Notes: a model not told the origin generated them from the letters alone. 20,352 bases of DNA from Bog-950 sp964423405 (GCA_964423405.1 CAYREY010000083.1:1-20352); one strand, 5' to 3'; positions 8,766 to 13,242 are shown, counted from the stretch's first letter. A program made the numbers and translations.

Positions 8766-8800
8766 AAAGCAGCACTGTCTTAACGGCAGTGCTGCTTTTT
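8766..8800 (+). terminator. Rho-independent terminator of the PKD gene
   Basis: AAAGCAGCACTG (8766-8777) and CAGTGCTGCTTT (8787-8798) pair perfectly over 12 bp, followed by T-rich sequence. The remaining DNA to 8986 holds no gene; it has GGCTTCAGCC- and GGCTTTAGTCC-type short repeats. Confidence 0.85.
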
Positions 8801-8974
8801 ATTTACGGCTTCAGCCCGATTAAACGCACACATCTTCTGCTTATCAAATTGCCCTTGGCTTTAGTCCATCACAAATGATGTCATTTACAACTCGTAGCCT
8901 AACTTTTTATCTGCTTTAGTGGCTAAATGTGCGTGTAGGTAACAATTGTTACAAACAGGTTTCGTGCTATTTAA

Positions 8975-8982
8975 TAGCTTTG
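8975..8982 (+). promoter_or_regulatory. TAnnTTTG box immediately before the DUF983 gene
   Basis: TAGCTTTG matches the Bacteroidota -7 consensus TAnnTTTG, with TTGTT about 28 bp upstream. It ends only 4 bp before the ATG, so if real the transcript would be leaderless or nearly so. Confidence 0.35.
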
Positions 8983-8986
8983 TGCC

Positions 8987-9478
8987 ATGTTTCAGAAAGG
9001 CGATAAACTATACAGCATTGTGGGCATGAAATGCCCCCGCTGCCACGAGGGCCCCCTATGGCGCAGCCCGCTTTATAAACTTAAGTTTTACGATATGCAC
9101 GAAAACTGTCCGGTATGTGGCCTGAAGTACGAACAGGAACCTGGTTTCTGGTATGGTTCTATGTACATGGGATATGTTTTTAGTACCGGTGCGCTTATGA
9201 TTGTTATGCTGGTAACTATGTTGGTGCTTAAATGGGAGCTTACGCACGTATTTACCGCAGTGGGTATTACAGCTTTAATAGGTTTTTCTTACAATGCACG
9301 CTTATCACGTTCGGCATGGCTTAACATGATGGTTAGCTACAACCCCAACTGGAAACAGCAAAACGAAGAACGCGAGCGTAAACTGGCCGAATTAAAAGCA
9401 CAGGGGGTAGATGTGAACGATGTAAGTTCGCTTACCAGCCAGGGCCATCACGGCTACGAAACCACATCGGGTAAATAA
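8987..9478 (+). CDS. DUF983 family membrane protein
   Basis: A 163-residue protein of the DUF983 family, function unknown. The N-terminus carries a zinc-ribbon-like pair, CPRCHEG and CPVCGLKYE, about 25 residues apart. The family-typical GFWYGSMYMGYVF leads into two membrane segments (about 58-80 and 84-104). The C-terminal 50 residues are charged and probably cytosolic, ending in a low-complexity tail. It is a single gene between a terminator and a promoter. The ATG at 8987 fits the family's usual short N-terminus before KCPRCHEG. Confidence 0.88.
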   Translation: MFQKGDKLYSIVGMKCPRCHEGPLWRSPLYKLKFYDMHENCPVCGLKYEQEPGFWYGSMYMGYVFSTGALMIVMLVTMLVLKWELTHVFTAVGITALIGFSYNARLSRSAWLNMMVSYNPNWKQQNEERERKLAELKAQGVDVNDVSSLTSQGHHGYETTSGK

Positions 9479-9610
9479 TTTTTACTATAGGTTTATACTT
9501 ATATAAGGCCCCGGTTTTTTAGCATACTTTAGATTAAATTTAAATTGAACGCCAAAACCCTTGCCAGCACTGCGTTTGGGTGGGGTGTTAAATATTTATT
9601 TTAAAAAATA

Positions 9611-9643
9611 TTTGGAGAAACAGAATAACGTGCTTTATCTTTG
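9611..9643 (+). promoter_or_regulatory. Bacteroidota-type promoter for a mini-gene
   Basis: TTTG (9611-9614) and TATCTTTG (9636-9643) match the -33 and -7 elements TTTG and TAnnTTTG with 21 bp between. Predicted transcription starts near 9650, just before the 34-aa reading frame and about 180 bp before a terminator. Confidence 0.6.
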
Positions 9644-9671
9644 CAGCGCAAACGGAATAAATAAATTAAAA

Positions 9672-9776
9672 ATGATTCGCAAACATACATATCAATTATC
9701 GGGCTTTACCCTACGGGTAAGTGCAATAGAGGACGTGTATGGGGCTATTCGTAAACAGCAGAATTGTATGGTGTAA
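9672..9776 (+). CDS. Possible 34-aa small protein
   Basis: A short frame encoding MIRKHTYQLSGFTLRVSAIE plus 14 residues ending QQNCMV. It has a good promoter upstream (9611-9643), an A-rich start context (AAATTAAAA before ATG) and a terminator 25 bp after the stop, so it is a self-contained transcription unit of about 180 nt. No family is recognised, and the transcript could equally be a small RNA with the frame fortuitous. The peptide is basic and has no membrane segment. Confidence 0.4.
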   Translation: MIRKHTYQLSGFTLRVSAIEDVYGAIRKQQNCMV

Positions 9777-9801
9777 GCACACAATTTCAGCAATAAACGA
9801 A

Positions 9802-9832
9802 AGCCCGGAACCCTAAAAGTTTCGGGTTTTTT
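9802..9832 (+). terminator. Terminator of the mini-gene
   Basis: AGCCCGGAAC (9802-9811) pairs with GTTTCGGGTT (9819-9828) over 10 bp including two G-U pairs; the T run continues to 9832. Confidence 0.8.
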
Positions 9833-9859
9833 ATTTTATAAACTTTTAAAACAAAACGT

Positions 9860-10117
9860 ATGAGCGACACCGGAAGATTTTGGGTGGTTAAAAACGGAAG
9901 AAAATTTTTGGTTGAGCCAATAGGACCCGAGCGCCCCGCCGATTGGGGTTCGGTAGACCCGGCCACCGGACAACTGATGAACAAGAAAGGCCACGGTAAA
10001 CACGTAGGCGCTATTGATGAGTCAGAATCGTGGATTACGCCGGAGAACGGGTTTGTAAATATTGTAGAGATAAAGGGTTCGCCCTTATCGCATATCGAAA
10101 ACCTGATTGAGAAATAA
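9860..10117 (+). CDS. Hypothetical 85-aa protein
   Basis: A small soluble protein, unrecognised. The start MSDTGRFWVVKNGRKFLVEP looks like the beginning of a compact beta domain; the middle carries PADWGSVDPATG and a KKGHGKHVGAI loop, and the end (SPLSHIENLIEK) is helical. The ATG at 9860 follows AAAACAAAACGT, the A-rich context usual here. It lies 27 bp after a terminator and before a palindromic repeat, so it is probably monocistronic or reached by read-through. No link to RNA repair can be claimed from sequence. Confidence 0.7.
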   Translation: MSDTGRFWVVKNGRKFLVEPIGPERPADWGSVDPATGQLMNKKGHGKHVGAIDESESWITPENGFVNIVEIKGSPLSHIENLIEK

Positions 10118-10163
10118 ATTGATTGACCGAAAATAGAATTAACAAACCCGTTAGCTCGAAGGG

Positions 10164-10190
10164 CCTTCCCTCTCTGTAGGAGAGGGAAGG
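10164..10190. repeat. REP-like palindrome
   Basis: CCTTCCCTCTC and GAGAGGGAAGG form a perfect 11-bp stem with a TGTAG loop, followed by GCCGAAGGCGGATGGGTGAG. Palindromes of this style are scattered between genes in many Bacteroidota genomes. A related one occurs in the tRNA array (13243-13261). Confidence 0.6.
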
Positions 10191-10240
10191 TGCCGAAGGC
10201 GGATGGGTGAGGTAAAAACCAACTAGTAAACCATTCAGTA

Positions 10241-10387
10241 ATGACAAGCCTAAAACATAACCCGATACATACCCTCGCGGTAGTCCAAACATCTGAGCGA
10301 TGCTTCTGGGGCAGTTATAAACCCATGCAGTTTAGTATAGATGCGCAGGGAGAAGTGGGCAAATACAGGATCAGGTATATCTGTTAG
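10241..10387 (+). CDS. Possible 48-aa small protein
   Basis: An open frame encoding MTSLKHNPIHTLAVVQTSER, then CFWGSYKPMQ and ending KYRIRYIC. A terminator begins 28 bp after its stop (10415-10446), which supports a real transcript ending here. A shorter start at the internal Met (10328 region) is possible. No family recognised, no clear promoter. Moderate to low confidence that it is translated. Confidence 0.3.
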   Translation: MTSLKHNPIHTLAVVQTSERCFWGSYKPMQFSIDAQGEVGKYRIRYIC

Positions 10388-10414
10388 TGAAGTAAATAGG
10401 CTTCATCTGCAAAT

Positions 10415-10446
10415 AACCCGGTCCGTGCAAACAGGCCGGGTTTTTT
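10415..10446 (+). terminator. Rho-independent terminator
   Basis: AACCCGG (10415-10421) pairs with CCGGGTT (10436-10442), followed by TTTT. It closes the 48-aa frame. Confidence 0.75.
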
Positions 10447-10502
10447 GTTGTCTGTCGGTTATGGCAGAAGGATTTGATAAAAACAGTTTAAAACAAATCG
10501 CT

Positions 10503-10640
10503 ATGAAAAGCATATTAAAACACACGCAATGGCTAAAACAGGCCATGCACCAGTTAAGCCACTGGTTCTCGTTTACCGAGATAAGGGCTATTGAAAACAG
10601 AAAGTTGCAGGAAATGCACGAAGCAGGATTGTATTTGTAA
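10503..10640 (+). CDS. Possible 45-aa small protein
   Basis: Encodes MKSILKHTQWLKQAMHQLSH followed by WFSFTEIRAIENRKLQEMHE and AGLYL: probably one or two amphipathic helices, no membrane span. The A-rich start context (AAAACAAATCGCT before ATG) and a terminator 22 bp past the stop support expression. A longer in-frame version starting at 10341 would have to run through the terminator at 10415-10446 and is less likely. No family is recognised. It is the last gene before the tRNA array. Confidence 0.5.
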   Translation: MKSILKHTQWLKQAMHQLSHWFSFTEIRAIENRKLQEMHEAGLYL

Positions 10641-10661
10641 GATAGTTTAAAAGGAGGATGC

Positions 10662-10690
10662 CCCCGCCCGCAATACGGTGGGCGGGGCTT
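10662..10690 (+). terminator. GC-rich terminator before the tRNA array
   Basis: CCCCGCCC (10662-10669) and GGGCGGGG (10680-10687) pair perfectly; CTTT follows. The T tail is short. It separates the small genes from the tRNA array, whose own promoter I could not place with confidence. Confidence 0.6.
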
Positions 10691-10697
10691 TACGAAA

Positions 10698-10710
10698 TGT
10701 TCTTTGATAA
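10698..10710 (+). promoter_or_regulatory. boxA-like antitermination element
   Basis: TGTTCTTTGATAA closely resembles boxA (TGCTCTTTAACA in E. coli), the NusB/NusE recruitment site of rRNA operons; similar TTCTTTGA sequences precede Bacteroidota rRNA genes. It ends one base before the first tRNA-like gene, so it may allow polymerase to read through the many hairpins of the array. Assignment is by similarity only. Confidence 0.5.
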
Positions 10711-10711
10711 T

Positions 10712-10893
10712 TGCCCCGTAGCTTAAATGGAAAAGCTGCGGAAAATTCGAAATCCGTAGTGTATGGAAGATACCGTTCAATCTACGCGAATGAATGGATA
10801 GAGTTTGCAGTGCACCGAAACAATAGTAGGGAAGCGCATTTACAGCCATACTGTTCAATCCTGAAAATGTGGGTTCGAGTCCCACCGGGGCAA
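10712..10893 (+). tRNA. tRNA-like gene with about 110 nt of extra sequence
   Basis: The ends are those of a tRNA: acceptor TGCCCCG (10712-10718) pairs fully with CGGGGCA (10886-10892), D arm GCTT/AAGC with GG in the loop (10721-10736), T arm GTGGG-TTCGAGT-CCCAC (10869-10885) and A73. After the D arm, TGCGGA and TCCGTA make a 6-bp stem with a 10-nt loop AAATTCGAAA instead of seven, so the anticodon cannot be fixed (TCG or CGA are possible). Then about 110 nt separate it from the T arm; GTATGG (10761-10766) and CCATAC (10846-10851) close this insert. It is too short for a group I intron. It may be a tRNA with a giant variable arm, an intron-bearing tRNA, or a tRNA-mimic regulatory RNA. Confidence 0.5.
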
Positions 10894-10914
10894 CTTGGTA
10901 GTAATGTATGTTAT

Positions 10915-10969
10915 GTCGCGGTGGGCAAGTTGGTTTAAGCCACATCTCTTTCACAGATGAAACACGGGT
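10915..10969 (+). tRNA. tRNA-Glu(TTC), partial copy cut by the assembly gap
   Basis: These 55 nt are identical to 11070-11124, the first three quarters of the complete tRNA-Glu on the other side of the N run. Most likely they are the same gene shown twice because two contigs overlapped by one 55-mer. Confidence 0.7.
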
Positions 10970-11069
10970 NNNNNNNNNNNNNNNNNNNNNNNNNNNNNNN
11001 NNNNNNNNNNNNNNNNNNNNNNNNNNNNNNNNNNNNNNNNNNNNNNNNNNNNNNNNNNNNNNNNNNNNN
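10970..11069. other. Assembly gap (100 N)
   Basis: Exactly 100 N with a 55-bp identical flank on each side (10915-10969 and 11070-11124). This is the pattern of a scaffolder inserting a fixed gap between contigs that share a k-mer, not a measured gap. Confidence 0.95.
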
Positions 11070-11143
11070 GTCGCGGTGGGCAAGTTGGTTTAAGCCACAT
11101 CTCTTTCACAGATGAAACACGGGTTCAAACCCCGTCCGCGATA
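11070..11143 (+). tRNA. tRNA-Glu(TTC)
   Basis: Acceptor GTCGCGG/CCGCGAT with a terminal G-U, D stem GGC/GCC, anticodon stem CATCT/AGATG perfect with loop CTTTCAC (anticodon TTC), T arm ACGGG/CCCGT, A73. Bacterial tRNA-Glu usually has G73 and G1-C72, so the ends are atypical. Confidence 0.9.
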
Positions 11144-11187
11144 CAAAAGGTACAAAGAAATTGTGTGCTTGAAATTATTGATATAAC

Positions 11188-11261
11188 GGGGCAGCATGTT
11201 CCAGGGCTGGCGACTGGCATTTGCAATGCCGGTGTGGAGAGTTCAATTCTCTCTTGCTCCA
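11188..11261 (+). tRNA. tRNA-Ala(TGC)
   Basis: Acceptor GGGGCAG/TTGCTCC contains G3-U70, the alanine identity pair, with A73. Anticodon stem TGGCA/TGCCG, loop TTTGCAA. T arm GAGAG/CTCTC. Position 8 is C instead of the near-universal U and the D stem is weak (GTT/GAC), so the core is unusual. Confidence 0.88.
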
Positions 11262-11267
11262 CTACCT

Positions 11268-11339
11268 GCGCGAGTAGTATAAAGGCGAATACGTCTGTCT
11301 ACCAAACAGAGGATTGCGGTTCGATTCCGCGCTTGCGCT
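11268..11339 (+). tRNA. tRNA-Gly with anticodon ACC
   Basis: Acceptor GCGCGAG/CTTGCGC with U73 and C2-G71, both glycine identity features. D stem GTAT/ATAC, anticodon stem TCTGT/ACAGA perfect, loop CTACCAA. Anticodon ACC is very rare in bacteria, which normally use GCC or TCC. T arm TGCGG/CCGCG. Confidence 0.88.
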
Positions 11340-11359
11340 CATCGTTCTTTTTATTAAGC

Positions 11360-11388
11360 CCTCTTCCGTATTGCGAATCCGGAAGAGG
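11360..11388. repeat. Inverted repeat between tRNA-Gly and tRNA-Pro
   Basis: CCTCTTCCG (11360-11368) and CGGAAGAGG (11380-11388) form a perfect 9-bp stem with an 11-nt loop. It resembles the REP-like palindromes elsewhere in the window and could also be a processing hairpin. Confidence 0.6.
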
Positions 11389-11394
11389 CAATTT

Positions 11395-11467
11395 ATGGGA
11401 GAAGAACAATTGGTTGTTCGCTTGGTTTGGGACCATGAGGCTGTGGGTTCGAGCCCCACCTCTCATA
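11395..11467 (+). tRNA. tRNA-Pro(TGG)
   Basis: Acceptor ATGGGAG/CTCTCAT, D stem GAAC/GTTC, anticodon loop TTTGGGA (TGG) on a stem CTTGG/CCATG with one T-T mismatch, T arm GTGGG/CCCAC, A73. Position 8 is A, not U. It differs in every arm from the ordinary tRNA-Pro(GGG) at 20276-20349. Confidence 0.87.
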
Positions 11468-11470
11468 CAA

Positions 11471-11494
11471 AATACCGGTTTATTGCCTGGTATT
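11471..11494. repeat. Small inverted repeat in the tRNA-Pro/tRNA-Gln spacer
   Basis: AATACC (11471-11476) and GGTATT (11489-11494) can pair. The 118-bp spacer also holds a short frame from 11522 that runs into tRNA-Gln and is not accepted as a gene. Confidence 0.35.
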
Positions 11495-11585
11495 ATTAAA
11501 TAACAAAAAAGTGTAATTTAAATGAAAAATGAATTAGCTAAAGAAAAGTGTCCCGATCAGGGCAGCGATATCGCGCAACAAACAT

Positions 11586-11657
11586 TGCCGGGTCGCCTAA
11601 CTGGCAGGGCACGGGATTTTGACTCCCGCCGTGCAGGTTCAAATCCTGCCCCGGCAA
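11586..11657 (+). tRNA. tRNA-Gln(TTG)
   Basis: Acceptor TGCCGGG/CCCGGCA (U1-A72, usual for Gln), D stem GCCT/GGGC, anticodon stem CGGGA/TCCCG perfect, loop TTTTGAC, T arm GCAGG/CCTGC. A73 instead of the common G73. Confidence 0.9.
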
Positions 11658-11662
11658 CTAAT

Positions 11663-11735
11663 GGTATCATAGCATAATGGTAAGTGCACTCCACTGTCTA
11701 TGGAGGTTGTGTGGGTTCAACTCCCATTGATACCG
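11663..11735 (+). tRNA. tRNA-Asp(GTC)
   Basis: Acceptor GGTATCA/TGATACC perfect, G73 (aspartate identity base), D stem GCAT/GTGC, anticodon stem CTCCA/TGGAG perfect with loop CTGTCTA, T arm GTGGG/CCCAT. It starts only 5 bp after tRNA-Gln. Confidence 0.92.
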
Positions 11736-11742
11736 CAAAAAT

Positions 11743-11816
11743 TGGCTTGTATCCCAATTGGAAGAGGATGCACGTTTAGACCGTGTACAGTGTGGGTTCG
11801 AATCCCACCAGGCCAA
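11743..11816 (+). tRNA. tRNA with Leu anticodon TAG and a short variable arm
   Basis: Acceptor TGGCTTG/CAGGCCA, anticodon stem GCACG/CGTGT, loop TTTAGAC (TAG reads CUN leucine codons), T arm GTGGG/CCCAC, A73. The variable region is 5 nt (ACAGT). Bacterial leucine tRNAs normally have a long variable arm, so this body looks remoulded from a class I tRNA. Its sister is 11983-12056. Confidence 0.85.
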
Positions 11817-11823
11817 CTAAAAT

Positions 11824-11896
11824 TGTCTCGTAACTCAGCAGGTAGAGTACCGCTCTTTTAAAGCGGGTTGCGTTGGTTCGAACCCAACCGGGGCAA
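11824..11896 (+). tRNA. tRNA-Lys(TTT)
   Basis: Acceptor TGTCTCG/CGGGGCA with two G-U pairs, D stem ACTC/GAGT, anticodon stem CCGCT/AGCGG perfect, loop CTTTTAA, T arm GTTGG/CCAAC, A73. U1-A72 is unusual for lysine. Confidence 0.92.
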
Positions 11897-11921
11897 CAGA
11901 TATAACTGAAGATTGATTATA

Positions 11922-11975
11922 GGCTATTGATTATTGGAGTTGCGTTAAATAATCAATAAACATTTATCAATAGCC
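11922..11975. repeat. Inverted repeat in the tRNA-Lys/Leu spacer
   Basis: GGCTATTGAT (11922-11931) and ATCAATAGCC (11966-11975) are perfect 10-bp arms; ATTGATTATT and AATAATCAAT inside offer an alternative hairpin. AT-rich, no T run. Confidence 0.5.
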
Positions 11976-11982
11976 AATTAAC

Positions 11983-12056
11983 TGGCCTGTATCCCAACTG
12001 GTAGAGGAGGCAATCTTAAACGTTGCTAAGTGTGGGTTCGAATCCCACCAGGTCAA
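11983..12056 (+). tRNA. tRNA with Leu anticodon TAA and a short variable arm
   Basis: Acceptor TGGCCTG/CAGGTCA, D arm TCCCAACTGG-type shared with 11743-11816, anticodon stem GCAAT/GTTGC, loop CTTAAAC (TAA, UUR codons), variable region TAAGT only, T arm GTGGG/CCCAC, A73. It is clearly a duplicate of the TAG gene with a changed anticodon arm. Confidence 0.86.
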
Positions 12057-12062
12057 CTTAAC

Positions 12063-12134
12063 TGAAGTGTAGCTCAACGGTAGAGTAGTGCGTTTACATC
12101 GCACGGGTTGCAGGTTCAAATCCTGTCGCTTCAA
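12063..12134 (+). tRNA. tRNA-Val(TAC)
   Basis: Acceptor TGAAGTG/CGCTTCA, D stem GCTC/GAGT, anticodon stem GTGCG/CGCAC perfect, loop TTTACAT, T arm GCAGG/CCTGT, A73. U1-A72 is atypical for valine. Confidence 0.92.
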
Positions 12135-12138
12135 CAAC

Positions 12139-12211
12139 TGGCTTGTAGTTCAAATGGAAGAACATCACTCTTCTAAGGTGATAGATAAGAGTTCAAATCT
12201 CTTCAGGCCGA
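12139..12211 (+). tRNA. tRNA-Arg(TCT)
   Basis: Acceptor TGGCTTG/CAGGCCG with a terminal U-G pair, D stem GTTC/GAAC, anticodon stem TCACT/GGTGA, loop CTTCTAA, T arm AAGAG/CTCTT, A73. The 5' acceptor strand equals that of the Leu(TAG) gene, suggesting duplication within the array. Confidence 0.9.
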
Positions 12212-12223
12212 CGAATTAAACAA

Positions 12224-12295
12224 TGGTCCGTGGTTTAACGGAAAAATGCTGCGCTACGAACGCAGTAGATGCAGGTTCGAATCCTGCCGGGCCAA
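12224..12295 (+). tRNA. tRNA-Arg(ACG)
   Basis: Acceptor TGGTCCG/CGGGCCA, D stem GTTT/AAAT, anticodon stem CTGCG/CGCAG perfect, loop CTACGAA (A34 is the usual TadA inosine substrate), T arm GCAGG/CCTGC, A73. Confidence 0.92.
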
Positions 12296-12305
12296 CTAAT
12301 ATAAC

Positions 12306-12396
12306 GGAGAGCAGGCAGATGTTGGCTTGCTGCACACCCCTGCTAAAGGTGGTTCCGGCGAAAGCTGGAATGAAGGTTCAATTCCTTCGCTCTCCG
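12306..12396 (+). tRNA. tRNA-Ser(GCT)
   Basis: Acceptor GGAGAGC/GCTCTCC perfect, G73, a class II variable arm with a 7-bp stem TTCCGGC/GCTGGAA and GAAA loop, loop CTGCTAA, T arm GAAGG/CCTTC. Serine features are intact, but position 8 is A and the anticodon stem has one C-A mismatch. Confidence 0.9.
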
Positions 12397-12440
12397 CTGG
12401 TTTTGGCAGTTGGTATTTCTCTCTCTTGAGAATAATGCAG

Positions 12441-12547
12441 TTAAGTTAAGCTGTATTTGGTTTTAGCTCTCCTCCTTCGCCGCAACACGGCGGCATTTTA
12501 AGGAGGAGGCGGTCGAGCGAAGCGAGACGAGGTGGTGCTTAACTTAA
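12441..12547. repeat. Large nested palindrome inside the tRNA array
   Basis: Three nested stems: TTAAGTTAAGC (12441-12451) with GCTTAACTTAA (12537-12547); CTCCTCCTT (12469-12477) with AAGGAGGAG (12500-12508); CGCCG with CGGCG at the tip. It looks like a mobile palindromic (REP/MITE-like) insertion in the 227-bp spacer between the two serine tRNAs. No coding sequence is seen there. Confidence 0.65.
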
Positions 12548-12570
12548 TGACATTGCTCTTGATAGGGGAC

Positions 12571-12598
12571 GATAAAATTTTCGGTAGAAAATTTTATC
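12571..12598. repeat. Perfect 12-bp hairpin upstream of tRNA-Ser(TGA)
   Basis: GATAAAATTTTC and GAAAATTTTATC around a GGTA loop. It has no T run, so it is not a typical terminator; it may be the edge of the same palindromic insertion or a processing site. Confidence 0.6.
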
Positions 12599-12623
12599 AG
12601 GGGTGTGTTGGTTTTTAAATAAT

Positions 12624-12710
12624 GGAGGTGGTCCGAATGGACGAGGGACTTGTCTTGAAAACAAGTAAGCCGTTAATAGCGGTTTAAGAGTTCGATTCTC
12701 TTCGCCTCCG
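12624..12710 (+). tRNA. tRNA-Ser(TGA)
   Basis: Acceptor GGAGGTG/CGCCTCC, G73, long variable arm (AAGCCG/CGGTTT), anticodon stem CTTGT/ACAAG perfect with loop CTTGAAA, T arm AAGAG/CTCTT. Position 8 reads G. Class II serine body is preserved. Confidence 0.9.
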
Positions 12711-12758
12711 CGCGAAAGCACTAATGGAGTGTGGCCGGTTTGCCGGTGCACTTCAAAA

Positions 12759-12830
12759 TGGAGTATAGCTCAGTGGCAGAGCTCGTACCTGATACGTACG
12801 CGGTCAATGGTTCAAATCCATTTGCTCCAA
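12759..12830 (+). tRNA. tRNA-Ile(GAT)
   Basis: Acceptor TGGAGTA/TGCTCCA, D stem GCTC/GAGC, anticodon stem CGTAC/GTACG perfect, loop CTGATAC, T arm AATGG/CCATT, A73. A small CCGG hairpin lies just upstream (about 12728-12754). Confidence 0.92.
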
Positions 12831-12834
12831 TTTT

Positions 12835-12907
12835 TGGGATGTAGCATAACGGTAGTGCACGGGTCTCATACGCCTGGCTGGTACTGGTTCAATTCCGGTC
12901 ATCCCAA
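12835..12907 (+). tRNA. tRNA-Met(CAT)
   Basis: Acceptor TGGGATG/CATCCCA perfect, D stem GCAT/GTGC, anticodon stem CGGGT/GCCTG, loop CTCATAC, T arm ACTGG/CCGGT, A73. The acceptor closes with U1-A72, so it lacks the C1-A72 mismatch of an initiator. A lysidine-type Ile(CAT) is unlikely because a separate Ile(TAT) follows. Confidence 0.87.
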
Positions 12908-12914
12908 CATATAA

Positions 12915-12987
12915 CGGAACGTAGCTCAACGGTAAGAGCAGTACTCTTATAAGGTACAGGTTAGTGGTTCAAGTCCATTCGTTTCGA
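12915..12987 (+). tRNA. tRNA-Ile with anticodon TAT
   Basis: Acceptor CGGAACG/CGTTTCG, D stem GCTC/GAGC, anticodon stem GTACT/GGTAC, loop CTTATAA, T arm AGTGG/CCATT, A73. Bacteria normally read AUA with a CAT tRNA modified by TilS; a genuine UAU anticodon is rare and independent of that modification. Confidence 0.89.
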
Positions 12988-12993
12988 CAAACC

Positions 12994-13065
12994 GGAGGAA
13001 TAACTCAGTGGTAGAGTAGTGGCCTGTTAAGCCGCCTGCCGAATGTTCGATTCATTCTTCTTCCG
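12994..13065 (+). tRNA. tRNA-Asn(GTT)
   Basis: Acceptor GGAGGAA/TTCTTCC, G73 as expected for asparagine, D stem ACTC/GAGT, anticodon stem GTGGC/GCCGC, loop CTGTTAA, T arm GAATG/CATTC. Confidence 0.92.
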
Positions 13066-13070
13066 CACTT

Positions 13071-13142
13071 ATACGCCTGGTGTAATTGGTAACATACCGG
13101 TCTCCAAAACCGGCGATTGGGGTTCAAATCCCTGGGTGTATG
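13071..13142 (+). tRNA. tRNA-Trp(CCA)
   Basis: Acceptor ATACGCC/GGTGTAT, G73 (tryptophan identity), anticodon stem CCGGT/ACCGG perfect, loop CTCCAAA, T stem TGGGG/CCCTG with two G-U pairs. Confidence 0.9.
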
Positions 13143-13158
13143 CAAGGGTAGTAAAAAA

Positions 13159-13230
13159 GGACAAGTAGCTCCAACGGTAGAGCAGCGGTTTGAAGCACCG
13201 TGGTTAATGGTTCGATTCCATTCTTGTCCA
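13159..13230 (+). tRNA. tRNA-Phe(GAA)
   Basis: Acceptor GGACAAG/CTTGTCC perfect, A73, D stem GCTC/GAGC, anticodon stem GCGGT/ACCGT, loop TTGAAGC, T arm AATGG/CCATT. Loop positions 37-38 (GC) differ from the usual AA. Confidence 0.9.
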
Positions 13231-13242
13231 CAGGCATTTAAG

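Noticed and set aside
10341..10640. 99-aa extended version of the 45-aa small protein
   Set aside because: It would read through a strong terminator hairpin; the internal ATG at 10503 has a better context.
10854..10860. Additional T-loop-like TTCAATC motifs at 10776 and 10854 as separate tRNAs
   Set aside because: Flanking bases do not form T stems, and no matching acceptor strands exist.
10712..10893. Group I intron or tmRNA
   Set aside because: The insert is about 110 nt, too short for a group I intron, and no tag-like reading frame or tmRNA pseudoknot pattern was seen.
10915..11143. Two tandem tRNA-Glu genes
   Set aside because: The first is an exact 55-bp duplicate ending at an artificial 100-N gap, as at the second gap, so a single gene is more likely.
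11522..11677. 51-aa frame starting MKNELAKEKCPDQG
   Set aside because: The start context is attractive, but more than half of the frame is the tRNA-Gln gene and the start of tRNA-Asp.
11300..13100. Various 60-150 aa frames across the tRNA array on both strands
   Set aside because: They overlap well-folded tRNA genes and show no protein-like composition.
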